64,000 nucleotides of DNA from Corynespora cassiicola (taxonomy: Eukaryota; Ascomycota; Dothideomycetes; Pleosporales; Corynesporascaceae), in NCBI GenBank assembly GCA_022059125.1, contig JAEUWY010000012.1, positions 558,001 to 622,000 of the forward strand. Reading direction: 5' to 3'. Positions 1 through 10,656 of this stretch are shown in pieces (the stretch's first letter is position 1; each line of letters starts with the position of its first letter). Made by a program: the position numbers and the translations under genes. Below the pieces are notes generated by a model. It searched no databases, had not been told where the DNA came from, and was given only the letters and a program-made list of their open reading frames with translations.

Positions 1-468
1 TGCTGTTGCGAACTCACTTGAGTCTGTTATGGCAACCGGTTGATCAGCAGTGACTGTATTTCCCAAACTTTGAACACCAAAATCCGCATTCGGCCAAGAA
101 TTCAGCCTTACGAGCCTGATACCAAAGAATTCCTGATAGCTGTATATTTCTTCCCATTGCTTCTTGTTGACTGCTGTGGCCCAGTCGTCGCCGCCATTGT
201 ATCCCCGGGAGCTCACCGTGACGATGCCGCCAAAATTTCCAAAGTCGGGAGTAGAATTCAGTCGTGGAATTGTGGCCCCCGGAGCCGATAAATCGATGGT
301 CAGGTACGGGATACCATAGCCCTGCAGTACCGCAGTCGCGGAGATGGTTGCGTTTGCATCGCGGGCAAGAATTAGCAAAGTGCTATTGACAGTGACTGCT
401 GCGTCGGAGAGTCCCGTCAGCATGAATACCACAACCAAAAAGTAGAAAAAGCTTCCCAGAGATGCCAT
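1..468 (-). CDS. agd3: Agd3-like polysaccharide deacetylase, N-terminal part
   Basis: The reverse strand reads open from an ATG at 468 to the left window edge (156 codons), so only the N-terminus is present. It starts with a hydrophobic secretion signal (MASLGSFFYFLVVVFMLTG) followed by a segment typical of the Agd3 family: LILARDANATISATAVLQGY, then GIPYLTIDLS, LNSTPDFGNFGGIVTVS and FGIRLVRLNSWP. In Aspergillus fumigatus Agd3 is a secreted deacetylase that partly deacetylates galactosaminogalactan, making this matrix polysaccharide adhesive. The catalytic deacetylase domain lies beyond the edge and cannot be checked. The usual cluster partners (sph3, ega3, uge3, gtb3) are not seen on the right, so any cluster would extend to the left. 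Family assignment rests on recalled N-terminal motifs and is fairly secure; activity is not shown. Confidence 0.8.
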   Translation of the reverse strand, partial: MASLGSFFYFLVVVFMLTGLSDAAVTVNSTLLILARDANATISATAVLQGYGIPYLTIDLSAPGATIPRLNSTPDFGNFGGIVTVSSRGYNGGDDWATAVNKKQWEEIYSYQEFFGIRLVRLNSWPNADFGVQSLGNTVTADQPVAITDSSEFATA

Positions 469-1729
469 GGAGGTCAGAATTTCACAATCAAAAGTTGGCG
501 GAAGGAAGTAGGCCTTCGAGATGGGATATACTTTGAAGTTAGGTGCCACATAAGAACCCCAAATAATGGTGGTATTGTATCGTATGATCGCATCTAATGT
601 GAGGATGCTATATCCATACGAGCCGCATGGATTGAAGCACGCCGCGTCGGGTCAAGATCATCAAGTCTGCATGGATTTATCCAAGAGACGAAGACCATAA
701 GTGAAAGAAGTATCGGAATTATAATAGCTCTACTGTTAGCATCTTGTGGCGTGATGAAAAATGCTGGGAGTTACAGCAACCTCAAACCTCATGGATGACC
801 TGTTCGCCGGCTCCCACAAGTTGAGTTTTTGTGGACCAGGGAATGAAAGCTGAATCGCTTGGTTTTCTCCTGGGCTTTACTCTAGTTCGTTATTAGAGAA
901 CCTCTTCCCCGAATTGTCATTTGCAGATGAAGTGTAATATGGGTGATCGGATAATATCTAGATCCCGGTGTCGGTAAGCTTCAGTGGCAAAAATAGCCTA
1001 GAACATCGGCGATGAAATTTGCACGCACGGCGCGAAAATGTCGTCCAAGTAGCTTCGGCCTGATTCGAGTGATGAAAGCCCGAATATAGCGTAAGGCTTG
1101 ACTGACGGTCCACCGAGATGATCTGTTGGCCAGGAATATGCACCACCTTCGTCCACAACAGTAGTTTAGAAAGAATATAGTCTTTGTGCTGCAATAGCAA
1201 AGTACTTTGTTGCAGGGCTTGTTTTAGATATACCCGTGGTGGAAAGACTTGATGAAGAGACGCGTATACGAACTGTGCGGAACGCGTACGGATAACTTAA
1301 GACAGATCTAATTGCAGAGCGATCAAGATGAAATAAGGCATGCTGATGCCGTCAACGATTAATCATAAAATTGTTCGGGTAGCAGATGGATACAGTCGAT
1401 GGGATGGAAAGGGAGACTGGCGCGAACTTGACGCGCGGGCGAAAGTCTTTGCTTGTTACGCTAAACCATATCAGGAAGTCCTGTCACATCGAGGGACCTT
1501 AACGCGTCGGCCCCAAAACCTGCGACTCCTCAACACAAACTGGAATATCTACTCAACAAACGATCGACCATTTCTGGTGCTGCCATGGGGCTTACACTTT
1601 CGTGGCTATCCCTACCAAGCATTACTAATCAATGCTCCCGATGCCTTCGAAGGGCTCCACACAGCCTCCTTGACTATGCATTGCTATGAGAATGCATCGG
1701 AAAGTTGCCAAGTGCTTGAACCGTTTTCA
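469..1729. other. Intergenic, Agd3 promoter side
   Basis: About 1.26 kb without a gene I can support. It holds the upstream region of the Agd3-like gene (reverse strand). A 137-codon forward frame at 1340-1753 has no recognisable domain and overlaps the end of the next gene, so I do not call it. Confidence 0.5.
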
Positions 1730-2932
1730 TCAATGATCAATACCCCTGGTTGAAACTCCCATATACTTTGCTCCGCCAAAACTTCGTTCTAGACCAGCTG
1801 GCTCATGCGCTATACGACTCGTGTCCACTTGGCTGTTAAACCGCTGCGATACACTAGGGATCTGTTGTGCCACAGCTGCTTTCTCACGGGCTCTGTACTT
1901 TTTGAGCAACAACCAGACAATAACACCCATAAGCAATGCTCCGCAACTGACGCCCACACCAATCCCGATCTTCGCGTCGGTTTCGAGAGCTGGCTTCGGG
2001 GGAGGCACCACGGGAAATTGCATTGCGTACGCAATATTGACAATTGCTAATGTCGGTTTTGACGTCATTGTGAGTGCGTTTGGCGGGGCGGATGAAGATC
2101 CAGTGTAAGAACCGGTGATATCTGGACCGCCGCGGTCGTCAACGAGAGTCTCTGGGATGGGTGGCGGGACGAGTGGCTTCGAAAGCGAAGAGTAGCACGG
2201 GACTTGTCCACCGAGCGTAGTGCTCCAAAGCCAGTATGATCTATCTGATCAGCGGTGAATCGGTCGTTATGAGCTGGAACTTACGATGGACAGCATGCAG
2301 TACCGCCTACCGTGTGGTAGTCTTTCGGACAACCCGTCAAAACTCCTTGAGTAGGCATGAATGATATAGGGAACTGAGCGCCCTGCCTCTGTCCTCCTAT
2401 TCCACCACCAGTATCGCCCCCATCACCGTCCGGCTTTTGATTATTCTCTCCTGGATTTCCACTTCCGTCGCCAGTTGGTTCCGGATTTGATCCCCCATCT
2501 GTAGTTTGCGTCGGGCAGCAATCCGGTTTCGACGATATGCATCCAATCACTGGTATCCACACCGCTGTCGGGCCATCAAGGATTGTATAAGCCGGCTCTG
2601 TACAGTATCCTTTCAAAAGTGTCTCGCTCCGGCCTTGATATTGAGCCACGGGGTTACGTGTCGGCTCTGCAGGAATCTGATCGGCTGGTAATATCGAAAC
2701 AGTCTCATATACAGGCTCTGGGATCGAAACTGGCGTTTGCTCTACCGCATTTGGGACATTATTTCCTGGACGCGGACTGGCACTGGACGTGGCAAAAGTC
2801 TCATCTTTAAAGGGTCAGAAAAGCCGTATTCCTGGACAAAGACATACTCGAATAGGGCGGGGCAGGCCATCGTGGACGCAAAGGTAAGGTTGGGTTTGCT
2901 GCTGGCATCTTCGACGATCGTCTTTGACTAAA
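1730..2932 (-). CDS. Cys/Pro/Gly-rich single-span membrane protein, apparent frameshift
   Basis: Family unknown by function. Reading on the reverse strand: an exon beginning near 2932 after a likely acceptor (TTTAG) encodes a stretch containing FASTMACPALFEYVFVQEYG and FSDPLK; the frame then has to shift at about 2811 to continue as DETFATSSASP. The extracellular part is rich in Gly/Pro/Asp (2285-2650) with CISSKPDCCP and CPKDYHTVGGTACCPS. A phase-consistent 44 nt intron lies at 2241-2284. The last exon (1730-2240) has a transmembrane helix (IGIGVGVSCGALLMGVIVW), then a basic stop-transfer and a short cytoplasmic tail. This resembles fungal mucin-like surface proteins. The first exon and signal peptide were not resolved. 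In the DETF frame there is a stop just upstream and no room for an intron, so either one base was lost or this is a sequence error. Confidence 0.6.
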
Positions 2933-3711
2933 TGTCTTTACTGGGTGATCTTCATGAGACTAGAAGACGTCAGAGTAAGTAGAAAGCGGAGATGGAATTA
3001 CAAGCAGGGAGGTGGCAGATCATGTACATGCACATGCCTTCAAGCCACAAACAGCAGCACAAACGACCTGAAAACAGCCCCTATTCGTCTCCAATCCACG
3101 TTTAGATGGTCAGATGTGGCTGAGGAAAATCTAATCCAACTTTTCAGTCTTCATGTAGGTCTGGAAGCGCCTAAAACTCCCCGGGGCGCTGAAGTTCGCA
3201 CGATTTGTGCAAGGGTTGGACCCTGCACTACCGTCACAGTGCTCCGAAGTATGGCTCAAAGTTCTTAATGGAGAATTCCGATGCATACTCGCTAATAAGT
3301 TATCTGGATTGGGCGCTGCGGAGCCAGCAGTTCAGCTGCCAAGGCCGGACCAGTCGCAAGAGGTCAGCTACTAACCTTGCCAAGTACACTGCCCCCATAA
3401 ATATCCAATGAAAGAAACAGATAACTAGCCAACATTGATTGTTCGACCCTTGAAGATTTGAAACAACATAGATGCCGGCATATTGCTTACTTTGCTCGGA
3501 CTTTAATGTTCACCGCTTACGCTTTATGCACCTCGTTTGTAAGGTGCATCATTGAGTGGAATTTCAAGCCAATGGGGTAGCTTTACGCTTCGTTCAATGC
3601 AAACTCGATGGCTCAATTCATTCGTTCCGCCAGGAGCGTTTATGAAAAATCCTTGTTTAAAATTTCCAATTTTACGAGCCAAGTCTTTCCATTCACCATC
3701 CGAACTCTATT
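2933..3711. other. Intergenic / unresolved 5' exon
   Basis: About 780 bp. It should contain the missing first exon and promoter of the membrane-protein gene on its left; nothing else is supported. Confidence 0.4.
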
Positions 3712-4617
3712 TCACAAACCATTGCTTTCCAGCAATGGTAAAGGGCAAAATGACAACATCCACAACCCCAAAATTTGATACATAAACCTGTCCCGCTTCT
3801 TTTCAGTATGATCCAGCATTAGAAGGTTCAGAATGACGAGGAACCCCCCAATAGAGATCGGAAGTGAAGCGCTTAGCCAAGACACGGCCATGCTGTATAA
3901 TGGGACGTATATTGACCAAAAGGCCACAGATATGATGACCGAAATTCGGGTTCATCTTCTGCCCAGAGTCGTGATTATGGTTTTTCGTCCTCGTACTTTG
4001 TCGCCAGATTCGTCGCGGAACTCTGATGCTTGAATGGTCGAACCGAGAACCAGCACAAATGTGGTAGCCCATTTGATTGACGCGTTTCTCATTTCATGAT
4101 CAGCTCCAATACATATTCTTAGGGCGCCGGAGATTAAGCAGGAGTACGCTCCTATGAAGAACAGGTTTCGGGTCATTCCACCATAGTCGCCTCCACTGAA
4201 ATCATTGTACAAAATTACCAGGAGTGAACAGATCCCAAACATTGGCAGAACGGAAAAATTGGAGCTGATAACAGCTGCTATCAAGTACACAGCAAGAACC
4301 AAAATACCAGTCTGCTGCAAGGAGATTCTCTCTGCCGGGAGCGGCCGCCAGGGTTTGTTGATACGATCTTCCTGGATCGACTTGATATCGCGCTGGTTCT
4401 GGACGCAGAACTGAAGAGCTAGTAGCCAGAGCCAAAGTGTGACCGAGTAAATCCGCCAAAGAATATTACCAGGCCGGATTGGAGGCAAGCCTGGGACTAC
4501 TCCAGACATTGCCGCACATATACCAAATGCTGTACATGGTATTATAGTGTCGAAGATTTGGTCGTATGTAAATAATAGAAGAGTCATAATAAAGGACATC
4601 TCTATATGGAAGAAATT
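3712..4617 (-). pseudogene. UbiA-family prenyltransferase with in-frame stop
   Basis: Integral-membrane enzyme of the UbiA superfamily, which transfers prenyl groups or, in some fungal members (Fma-TC type), cyclises terpenes. The first aspartate-rich site appears as NQRDIKSIQED followed by NKPWRPLPAERIS; the second is EFRDESGDKVRGRKT. Several hydrophobic helices flank these (for example LWLWLLALQFCV and ILVLAVYLIAAVI). The frame runs from 4599 to TGA at 3954-3952, then continues in the same frame for about 79 more residues with further helices (SVAFWSIYVPLYSMAVSWLS, GGFLVILNLLMLDHTEKKRD) to a stop at 3712. Without the TGA the total, about 295 residues, is normal for the family. No intron fits around the TGA. 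An acceptor at 4618 and a phase-matching donor at 4680 suggest a further upstream exon. Likely a recently inactivated gene, or a sequence error. Confidence 0.75.
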
Positions 4618-4755
4618 CTATAAGTGCTTATTAGACTGACCTTATATAAGCAATCAGTTGTTCTTCTGAAGAGCTTGTACCTTTTTCTGGAATTCAACTT
4701 CGAATCCTGAAAGGAATAGTTGTAATTCTGGGTTATCTTGTTGATATTCTGTACG

Positions 4756-6132
4756 CCGTTCGAGTCAACTTAATCAAGGAGAAGAGGAAAAGTCTTTATA
4801 CTATAGGCCGACAGGTTTTCTCTGATCGTAACATTTTCACATTTGCAAGGAGCATCACCAAATGGTTAATGTAAATGTCTATGAAAACGCGTACCAGCTG
4901 ATATTTCGGCTCCTCGTTTAGAGTGTCACAATAGCAGATACAAATCGTGAATTACTAAAAACTCATTTCTTAGGTTCACGTTTCTTTCTTCCAAGATATC
5001 TGTGACTCGAATGCGATGAAATCTTTGTACTTTGCAATGGATGTCACCTAACGCTGGCTGCGTTGTATCTCAGGTGATACGAGAAGAAATCCCATCCAAA
5101 TTAAGATCTCTTCTCACTTACAAGAGGCTCCAATAAGCTCAAAAGCTCTTTTATCAATAAAGGGCTACCCGTGGATATCTCATCAGCACTACGCATTGGC
5201 CGCTTGACCGCGCGACAGAACAAAGAACATTCAGCCAGCGCACCCATGAAAACCTACCATTTACTTAAATAGAAAGTGATAGAATGATGAGATTAGAGAA
5301 ATCCGGAGACTCGAAGGTTAGTTCGCGACATTTGGATCGCGAGACAGGTAGGCTTGTCTCGATACAGTGAGAGGCTGTGTCCAAATGCCCCATCACACCC
5401 AGGACTAAGGCCTTTAAGACTTGAATATTGTTGTGTAATTTTATACCTTACAAGAACTGTCAGTAAATAACGGCGACGATACCTGCTCAGCTGAAAGGAG
5501 TTTCGATGGGCATGTGTGAAGCAAGGCGTAGTTCACGATGTTAACTGGCAAGCCTGGATCATAGAATCCTAGTCATATTGTAAGACCTGGGTTTCACATA
5601 AAACCGGTATTTTAGGCTCAGATCCAGATACTACCGAGAAATATATAAATTAATAGATCTGGAGAGCAGGATGCTTTGTTGGAAATTTGTTGCGAGCGCG
5701 GTGTTTTTAGAATCAAATAGATCTGGCTTCGAGGACTTGACCATAGATCTTATAGCGACGGATGTATCAGAGAAAATTCTATGCATATCTCAGATCAGTA
5801 AATTAGAAAGATAGATCAATACACGCTTGGACAATCAATGTGACAGGTGCTCTTCTGAACAAAGGTGTTTTTCCGATTCTTATGCCCCCTTTTCCAAAGC
5901 TCCTGTGAATTACGGATAGCTTTTCATGATATCATCCACGGTAACCATAGTTGGAAGGACCCAAGTCACCATGTCTGGGCATTCGGCTCTCCATGATTGC
6001 GGAGTCGCTCCGCGCCGACCCACCGATCGTGCTCTGCAGCTGAACAAGCACTAGTTCGGAAATCGATAGTGTATGTCTTGGTATTCTATCTCTTAAATAC
6101 CCAGTACCAGAGAAGAAGAACAGGTAGCAACA
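4756..6132. other. Gene-poor intergenic region
   Basis: About 1.4 kb with no intact reading frame. Short coding-like reverse-strand stretches occur around 4870-5100 but stops interrupt them; they may be decayed remains of a gene upstream of the UbiA remnant. The right end holds the promoter of the MFS gene. Confidence 0.4.
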
Positions 6133-7887
6133 ATGACAAAAAGTCACACGCCGTCCAAGGAGTCCTTGAGGAGCAATGCCGGATCTGTCTGGAGCACAAC
6201 ACGCATTCTGGAAAAGAATCCCGATGCAAGAGCACGGCCTGAACAATTTATCGCCGAATCACCATCGCAAATTTCTTACACGGCCTTTTCGCATTCCCGA
6301 CAGATATTCATTTTGACGATTGTAACAGCTGCTGGATTCTTCGCGCCAATATGTGGTTCCATCTACATGCCGAGTTTGATTCTTTTCGAAAAGATCTTCC
6401 GCACATCGAGTACTGTCATTAATGCGACAGTTGCAGTTTATATGGGAGTCTTTGCTATTTCCCCCCTCTTTGGCGCAGCTGCGAGCGATTATGGTGGGCG
6501 CAAAACAGTTTACATTGTTTGTTTAGCGGTTTTCCTAATCGCGAATACACTGCTGGCTGTTCTTCCGCCGAACTTAGGGTCTCTCTTCACGTTACGTGTC
6601 TTCCAGGTACTGATATTTTCAATGCTTGGAGCGGGACTTTTCTAATCATCATAGGCAATCGGCGCATCAATGGTTACCTCCATTGGCGCTGGAACAGTGG
6701 CCGATATCACCACACCAATGAAACGTGCTTCGCGGATGGGCATCTTTCTCTTGGGCCCTCAGCTAGGTCCAATACTAGGTCCATTTATTGGAGGCTTCTT
6801 TTCCGACGAGAGTCACTGGAGATGGATTTTTGGCTTTCTGTGTAAATCTCGATCCCCCAGTTGTCGATGTGTGACTGACGTAGGACTCACGCAGCAATAA
6901 CCTGTTTCCCGGTCTACCTGCTCATTCTTTTCGGTCTTCCAGAAACACTACGCGGCCTTGTCGGAGATGGCAGTGTTTGGTCTGAGACTAGTTCCTGGAT
7001 CGTCAAGCCCAAGCTTTGCCAAGAACAGGTGGTGAATTCAAGCAGATACCCTCGCGCACCTCCGCCCACGATCAAAGGCCTCATCAAAATCCTGATTTGG
7101 GTTCCGAACCTAATCGTTACTCTTATCGGAGGTTTCAATTTTGCTGGGCTGTATTGCATATACCTTGTATTTCCCCGCGTGTGGCAGGTGAATTATGGAT
7201 TCTCAGGAAACGAGACTGGATATGCTTATCTGGCACCCGGTAAGACCTTCGGGATGCCTTTCCGGGCTTCATACTGACAAAAGAAGGCATAACATTACTT
7301 GTCGCTTCGGTGACCATCGGCCGACTTTCCGACATGTTGTACCGACGAGCGAAAGCCAAGAGACTGGACACTACGCCAGTACCGGAGAAGAGGCTTGACT
7401 TGCAAGTCTGGGGCTTACTGGTCTCAGCTGCAGGACGAGCACTGTTCGGATGGTCTATCAAGCAAAATTATCACCCTGCCGTTGGATTGGTGGCGAGTGC
7501 TATCGGTGGGTCAACCCAGTGTTTAAGATTTGAAAATACATTCCTTGCTGATCCTCTCTTCTCACAGCTGGAACTGGAGCTGGCATTGTCATGGTCACAT
7601 CGACAGCTTATCAAACTGAATGCCAGCCTACCGCAGCGGCGTCTCTTGTCGCACTTACTGGTATGGCAAGAAATGGTGGGTCAGCTATTGCTGCTGCTAT
7701 CATTGATGAACTGCTGAAGGCCATGGGTTATGGATGGCTATTCACCGGAATCGCAATCTTGGATATTCTATGCATTGGTGGCTTGATCTTCATCCGAATC
7801 AAAGGTCACGTGTATCGTGCTCAGTTACCTCCACCAAGATGGCCGGGTCCGCCACATGGGCCTCCGAGGGGTAATACTAGGGTATAG
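6133..7887 (+). CDS. MFS exporter, DHA1 family
   Basis: Twelve-helix drug:H+ antiporter of the plasma membrane, probably exporting toxic or secondary metabolites. Five exons joined in phase give 518 residues: 6133-6606, 6655-6839, 6884-7239, 7284-7505 and 7568-7887. After a hydrophilic N-tail of about 55 residues come the helices; motif A is seen as DYGGRKTVYIV and the antiporter motif C as GPQLGPILGPFIGGFF. A long polar loop between the two halves contains VWSETSSWIVKPK, as expected. The C-terminal half ends with IDELLKAMGYGWLFTGI and a proline-rich tail. Length and motifs match Flr1/Qdr-like fungal transporters. The substrate cannot be predicted. It lies 1.5 kb from the UbiA remnant, but the PKS cluster is 25 kb away, so a role in that cluster is doubtful. 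Confidence 0.88.
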
Positions 7888-8457
7888 AAGGGGAATACTG
7901 TGACTGGTCAACGATAGAGTGCCTTGAATATAATACCTCTTGTTCGCTTTTTGATTGCCAACTTAGCCAATTTACTCTGTGTATATCTAATTTATTCCGA
8001 CTTTCAAACTATCAGTCCCATAATGCACAATTTTCAGCAGCTTCTTCAAAGCAAGAATTAATTGGGATCGAATACAATCGTCCTGCACCTACAGGTAGCA
8101 AATATCGTGAGTAAAACCAGAACGGGAAGAAACGCGCCAAAAGTCAGATATGTCTATAATAATGTTGCTTTGAAAAAAATTAGCAGAATCAAGCCATCGC
8201 TTTCCATTTTAATATTCATAGACTCAGAAGTATTCAGAAGATGGTGTTGGAGCGCGTCGCATCCGCATTCAGACTAACGCAAAGCACGAGCCATCTATCT
8301 TCCGCCTCGCCCGCATCTCAGCAGGCGTTCTCCAAGGCACTCATGCACAACAGCCTCAGGCTTAGCATTGGCCTTAGCCTCGAGGCAGTCAAAATGGCGA
8401 TCTCTTCATCATATCGTACTCATCTTCAGTCATTTACTAACATACAGCAAGCTCACC
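7888..8457. other. Intergenic
   Basis: About 570 bp between the MFS gene and the next forward gene; no feature recognised beyond expected 3' and 5' flanks. Confidence 0.4.
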
Positions 8458-9858
8458 ATGTTTCGTAGTAATCAAATCAACCCTGATAATCTTCGGATCC
8501 GACTCGCTCACGCCTTGGGCTATGCCGATTACCCTACCAACCTCGTCGCCGAGCCCTATCTCAGATACCTCTCGAACCGTCACCTCCGACGAGGAACACG
8601 AGATCAATATATCAAGCTGTTTATACGTGTAGTCGAGTACTTCCACACAAACTCCTTTTCGGAGCCAACCCCCCTGAGCATACGGTCTCTCCTGGACACG
8701 ATAGAAGCACGAAACAGCGAGGAACTATATACAGAGACTAGAAATGGAGATATGGAGCGGAAAGAATACGTGGAGGATGCAGTGATGTATATCATTGGTG
8801 CGTGGTCGATGATGCTGAGTTCGTTCGTGCAATTGCCAACCCGAGCTCGTAAAGTGGTGACCTTGTACAATGTGAGAGAAGGGGAGGGCTGTACGAGCGC
8901 GTATGATGAGAATTTTTCTTCTTTGGTAACCAAAGCGGGACTGCTTCCATCACGGGATCAAATCATGGACACTGATGAGGTGGAGGTTGAAGACGAAGTT
9001 GTCCAAACCGCCATGAAGCTAGTCTCATTGCTATCACGCTCGACCGATCCCCGTGGCGATTCTCTCAAGAAGGTCAAAAGCTCCTCTGATCTTTCGCTCA
9101 TCACGCATTATGATTCGAAGGCTTCTCGTAGCCACGCTCCATACCATCCGTTGGAAGATTTCGATTCCCTCGAGGCCCTTTCAATTAAAGCTACGAGGCT
9201 CAACGCGTACACCTTGAATCTTCTGGGGGCTGTAGAGATAGCATTTACGCGCAATATTTCGAGGCACATGATCCTTTCTCGCCACCGGAATCGATGCCTG
9301 TTGGAGATATTTGCTCTCCCTTGTGCTTTCCAAGCCGCCAGCGTATCATCCGGTGTCGTGGGAATAACATCTGAGTTGATTCAGGAAATTGAGGAGTCGT
9401 ATTGCATCCTGTTTAATGCTTGGTCCAGCCAACCATTACACGCAAAAGTTGGAAAATATTTTGGAATCCGCAGACTTTGCTGGTGCTGGTCCTGCGCAGC
9501 CTATCGTTACCGGAAGGATGTCATCGCAAAGTACAGACAAATCCTCGACGAAGACACCCGTCATAGGCAGCGAAAAGATCAACTAGAACTTGAAGATGAA
9601 TTCGATCCCCAAATTGTCAAGCTAATGGAGCAACGATCTTCAGACTGGTCACACGAATTGTTCCCCTCTCTTTGGCCGCGTATCATGCTGCTGGAGGAAC
9701 ATTTGCAAGCTGCGAAGCCTTGGAGCATATGGATCTTGTTCCGGGACCGACGAGATACATTGCAGTTCTGGACATTCTTCTTCGCGACTGTAGTTGTCCT
9801 GTTGACGTTTCTGCAAGTCATTCTGGGGTTAGCGCAGGTTGTGGGATCGTTCGAATGA
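8458..9858 (+). CDS. Fungal-specific membrane protein of unknown function
   Basis: A single uninterrupted frame giving 466 residues from the ATG at 8458 (context ACC-ATG); an in-frame ATG at 8368 would add 30 residues that look like leader sequence. No catalytic domain is recognised. The protein resembles a large group of ascomycete hypothetical proteins: an N-terminal helical part (for example VEDAVMYIIGAWSMMLSSF), a middle with SLSIKATRLNAYTLNLLG-like sequence (here EALSIKATRLNAYTLNLLGA), a Cys-rich spot (RRLCWCWSCAAYRYRKD), and a conserved C-terminus with PWSIWILFRDRRDTLQFWTF followed by one transmembrane helix (VVVLLTFLQVILGLAQVV). It is therefore probably tail-anchored. Function unknown. 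Confidence 0.85.
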   Translation: MFRSNQINPDNLRIRLAHALGYADYPTNLVAEPYLRYLSNRHLRRGTRDQYIKLFIRVVEYFHTNSFSEPTPLSIRSLLDTIEARNSEELYTETRNGDMERKEYVEDAVMYIIGAWSMMLSSFVQLPTRARKVVTLYNVREGEGCTSAYDENFSSLVTKAGLLPSRDQIMDTDEVEVEDEVVQTAMKLVSLLSRSTDPRGDSLKKVKSSSDLSLITHYDSKASRSHAPYHPLEDFDSLEALSIKATRLNAYTLNLLGAVEIAFTRNISRHMILSRHRNRCLLEIFALPCAFQAASVSSGVVGITSELIQEIEESYCILFNAWSSQPLHAKVGKYFGIRRLCWCWSCAAYRYRKDVIAKYRQILDEDTRHRQRKDQLELEDEFDPQIVKLMEQRSSDWSHELFPSLWPRIMLLEEHLQAAKPWSIWILFRDRRDTLQFWTFFFATVVVLLTFLQVILGLAQVVGSFE

Positions 9859-10656
9859 CCAGTTCATCATGCTGATTGATGCCTCGAGTCAACCTTCTCT
9901 ACATATCCAGATGAAAGAGATAGATAGGATAGGGTATCAATATAAAGTACGAAGTTGTTGCTGAATGATTACTCCAAAAGCTGCAGGATTCCTATCGCGA
10001 CCGAGGCTGTGATCTTCTACCCGCATTCCGTGTAGGCACGTCCACAACTTTGACTTCGCATAGCATGGCCTGAGAATCTCAGATCCCTCCATGTTGAGTG
10101 CCGGTCCTAATCACTCGTGATGGAATTAATTGCACCAAGGAGTGCTTTGTCAAGATCAAGCCACACAATGTCTTGGCAGGCAAGTCCAATGCAAGTTGGC
10201 ACGAGTCCATTAAAATTACGCACGAAACTAGAACTTCTTGACCGTTTTCTGCAGACTTTCGCATTTCTTCGTGAGAATAGAGTCTAGCTTGCATGTAAAA
10301 GAGCTTGATCAATGATAGACACCATGAGAGGCCATGGTTAAGTGTGAGCAAAGTAGACTAATTATGACTCATTTGTGGCTGCATCGCGCTGCGCCTCTTT
10401 CAGATTAACAATCACCCTCTAGGCGAGCGATCATGTGACTCTTGAGCTCAGGCTTTGCATACTCTAAAACAACATGTAATCCTCACATTTAAGGCTTCAT
10501 TAGAATCGCTTCATTTGCCAATCCATCAATACAGTCTGCAATTGCCCCTGTAACTGCACTAAGCAAGGGGCACCTCCACAACTTCCACACCCAACCACCG
10601 GCACAAAAGTCTCAACTTTCTTCACACCTATCAAGAAACAAAGAAGCTACCTCATC
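9859..10656. other. Intergenic, Rei1 promoter
   Basis: About 800 bp. The last 100 bases are C/A- and CT-rich, as is common just upstream of highly expressed fungal genes. No other feature seen. Confidence 0.4.

Noticed and set aside
1340..1753. 137-codon forward ORF
   Set aside because: No domain, signal or promoter context, and its end overlaps the 3' end of the reverse-strand membrane protein gene.
3712..7887. UbiA and MFS genes as part of the polyketide cluster
   Set aside because: They are about 25 kb away with unrelated conserved genes in between, so a joint meroterpenoid cluster is not supported.
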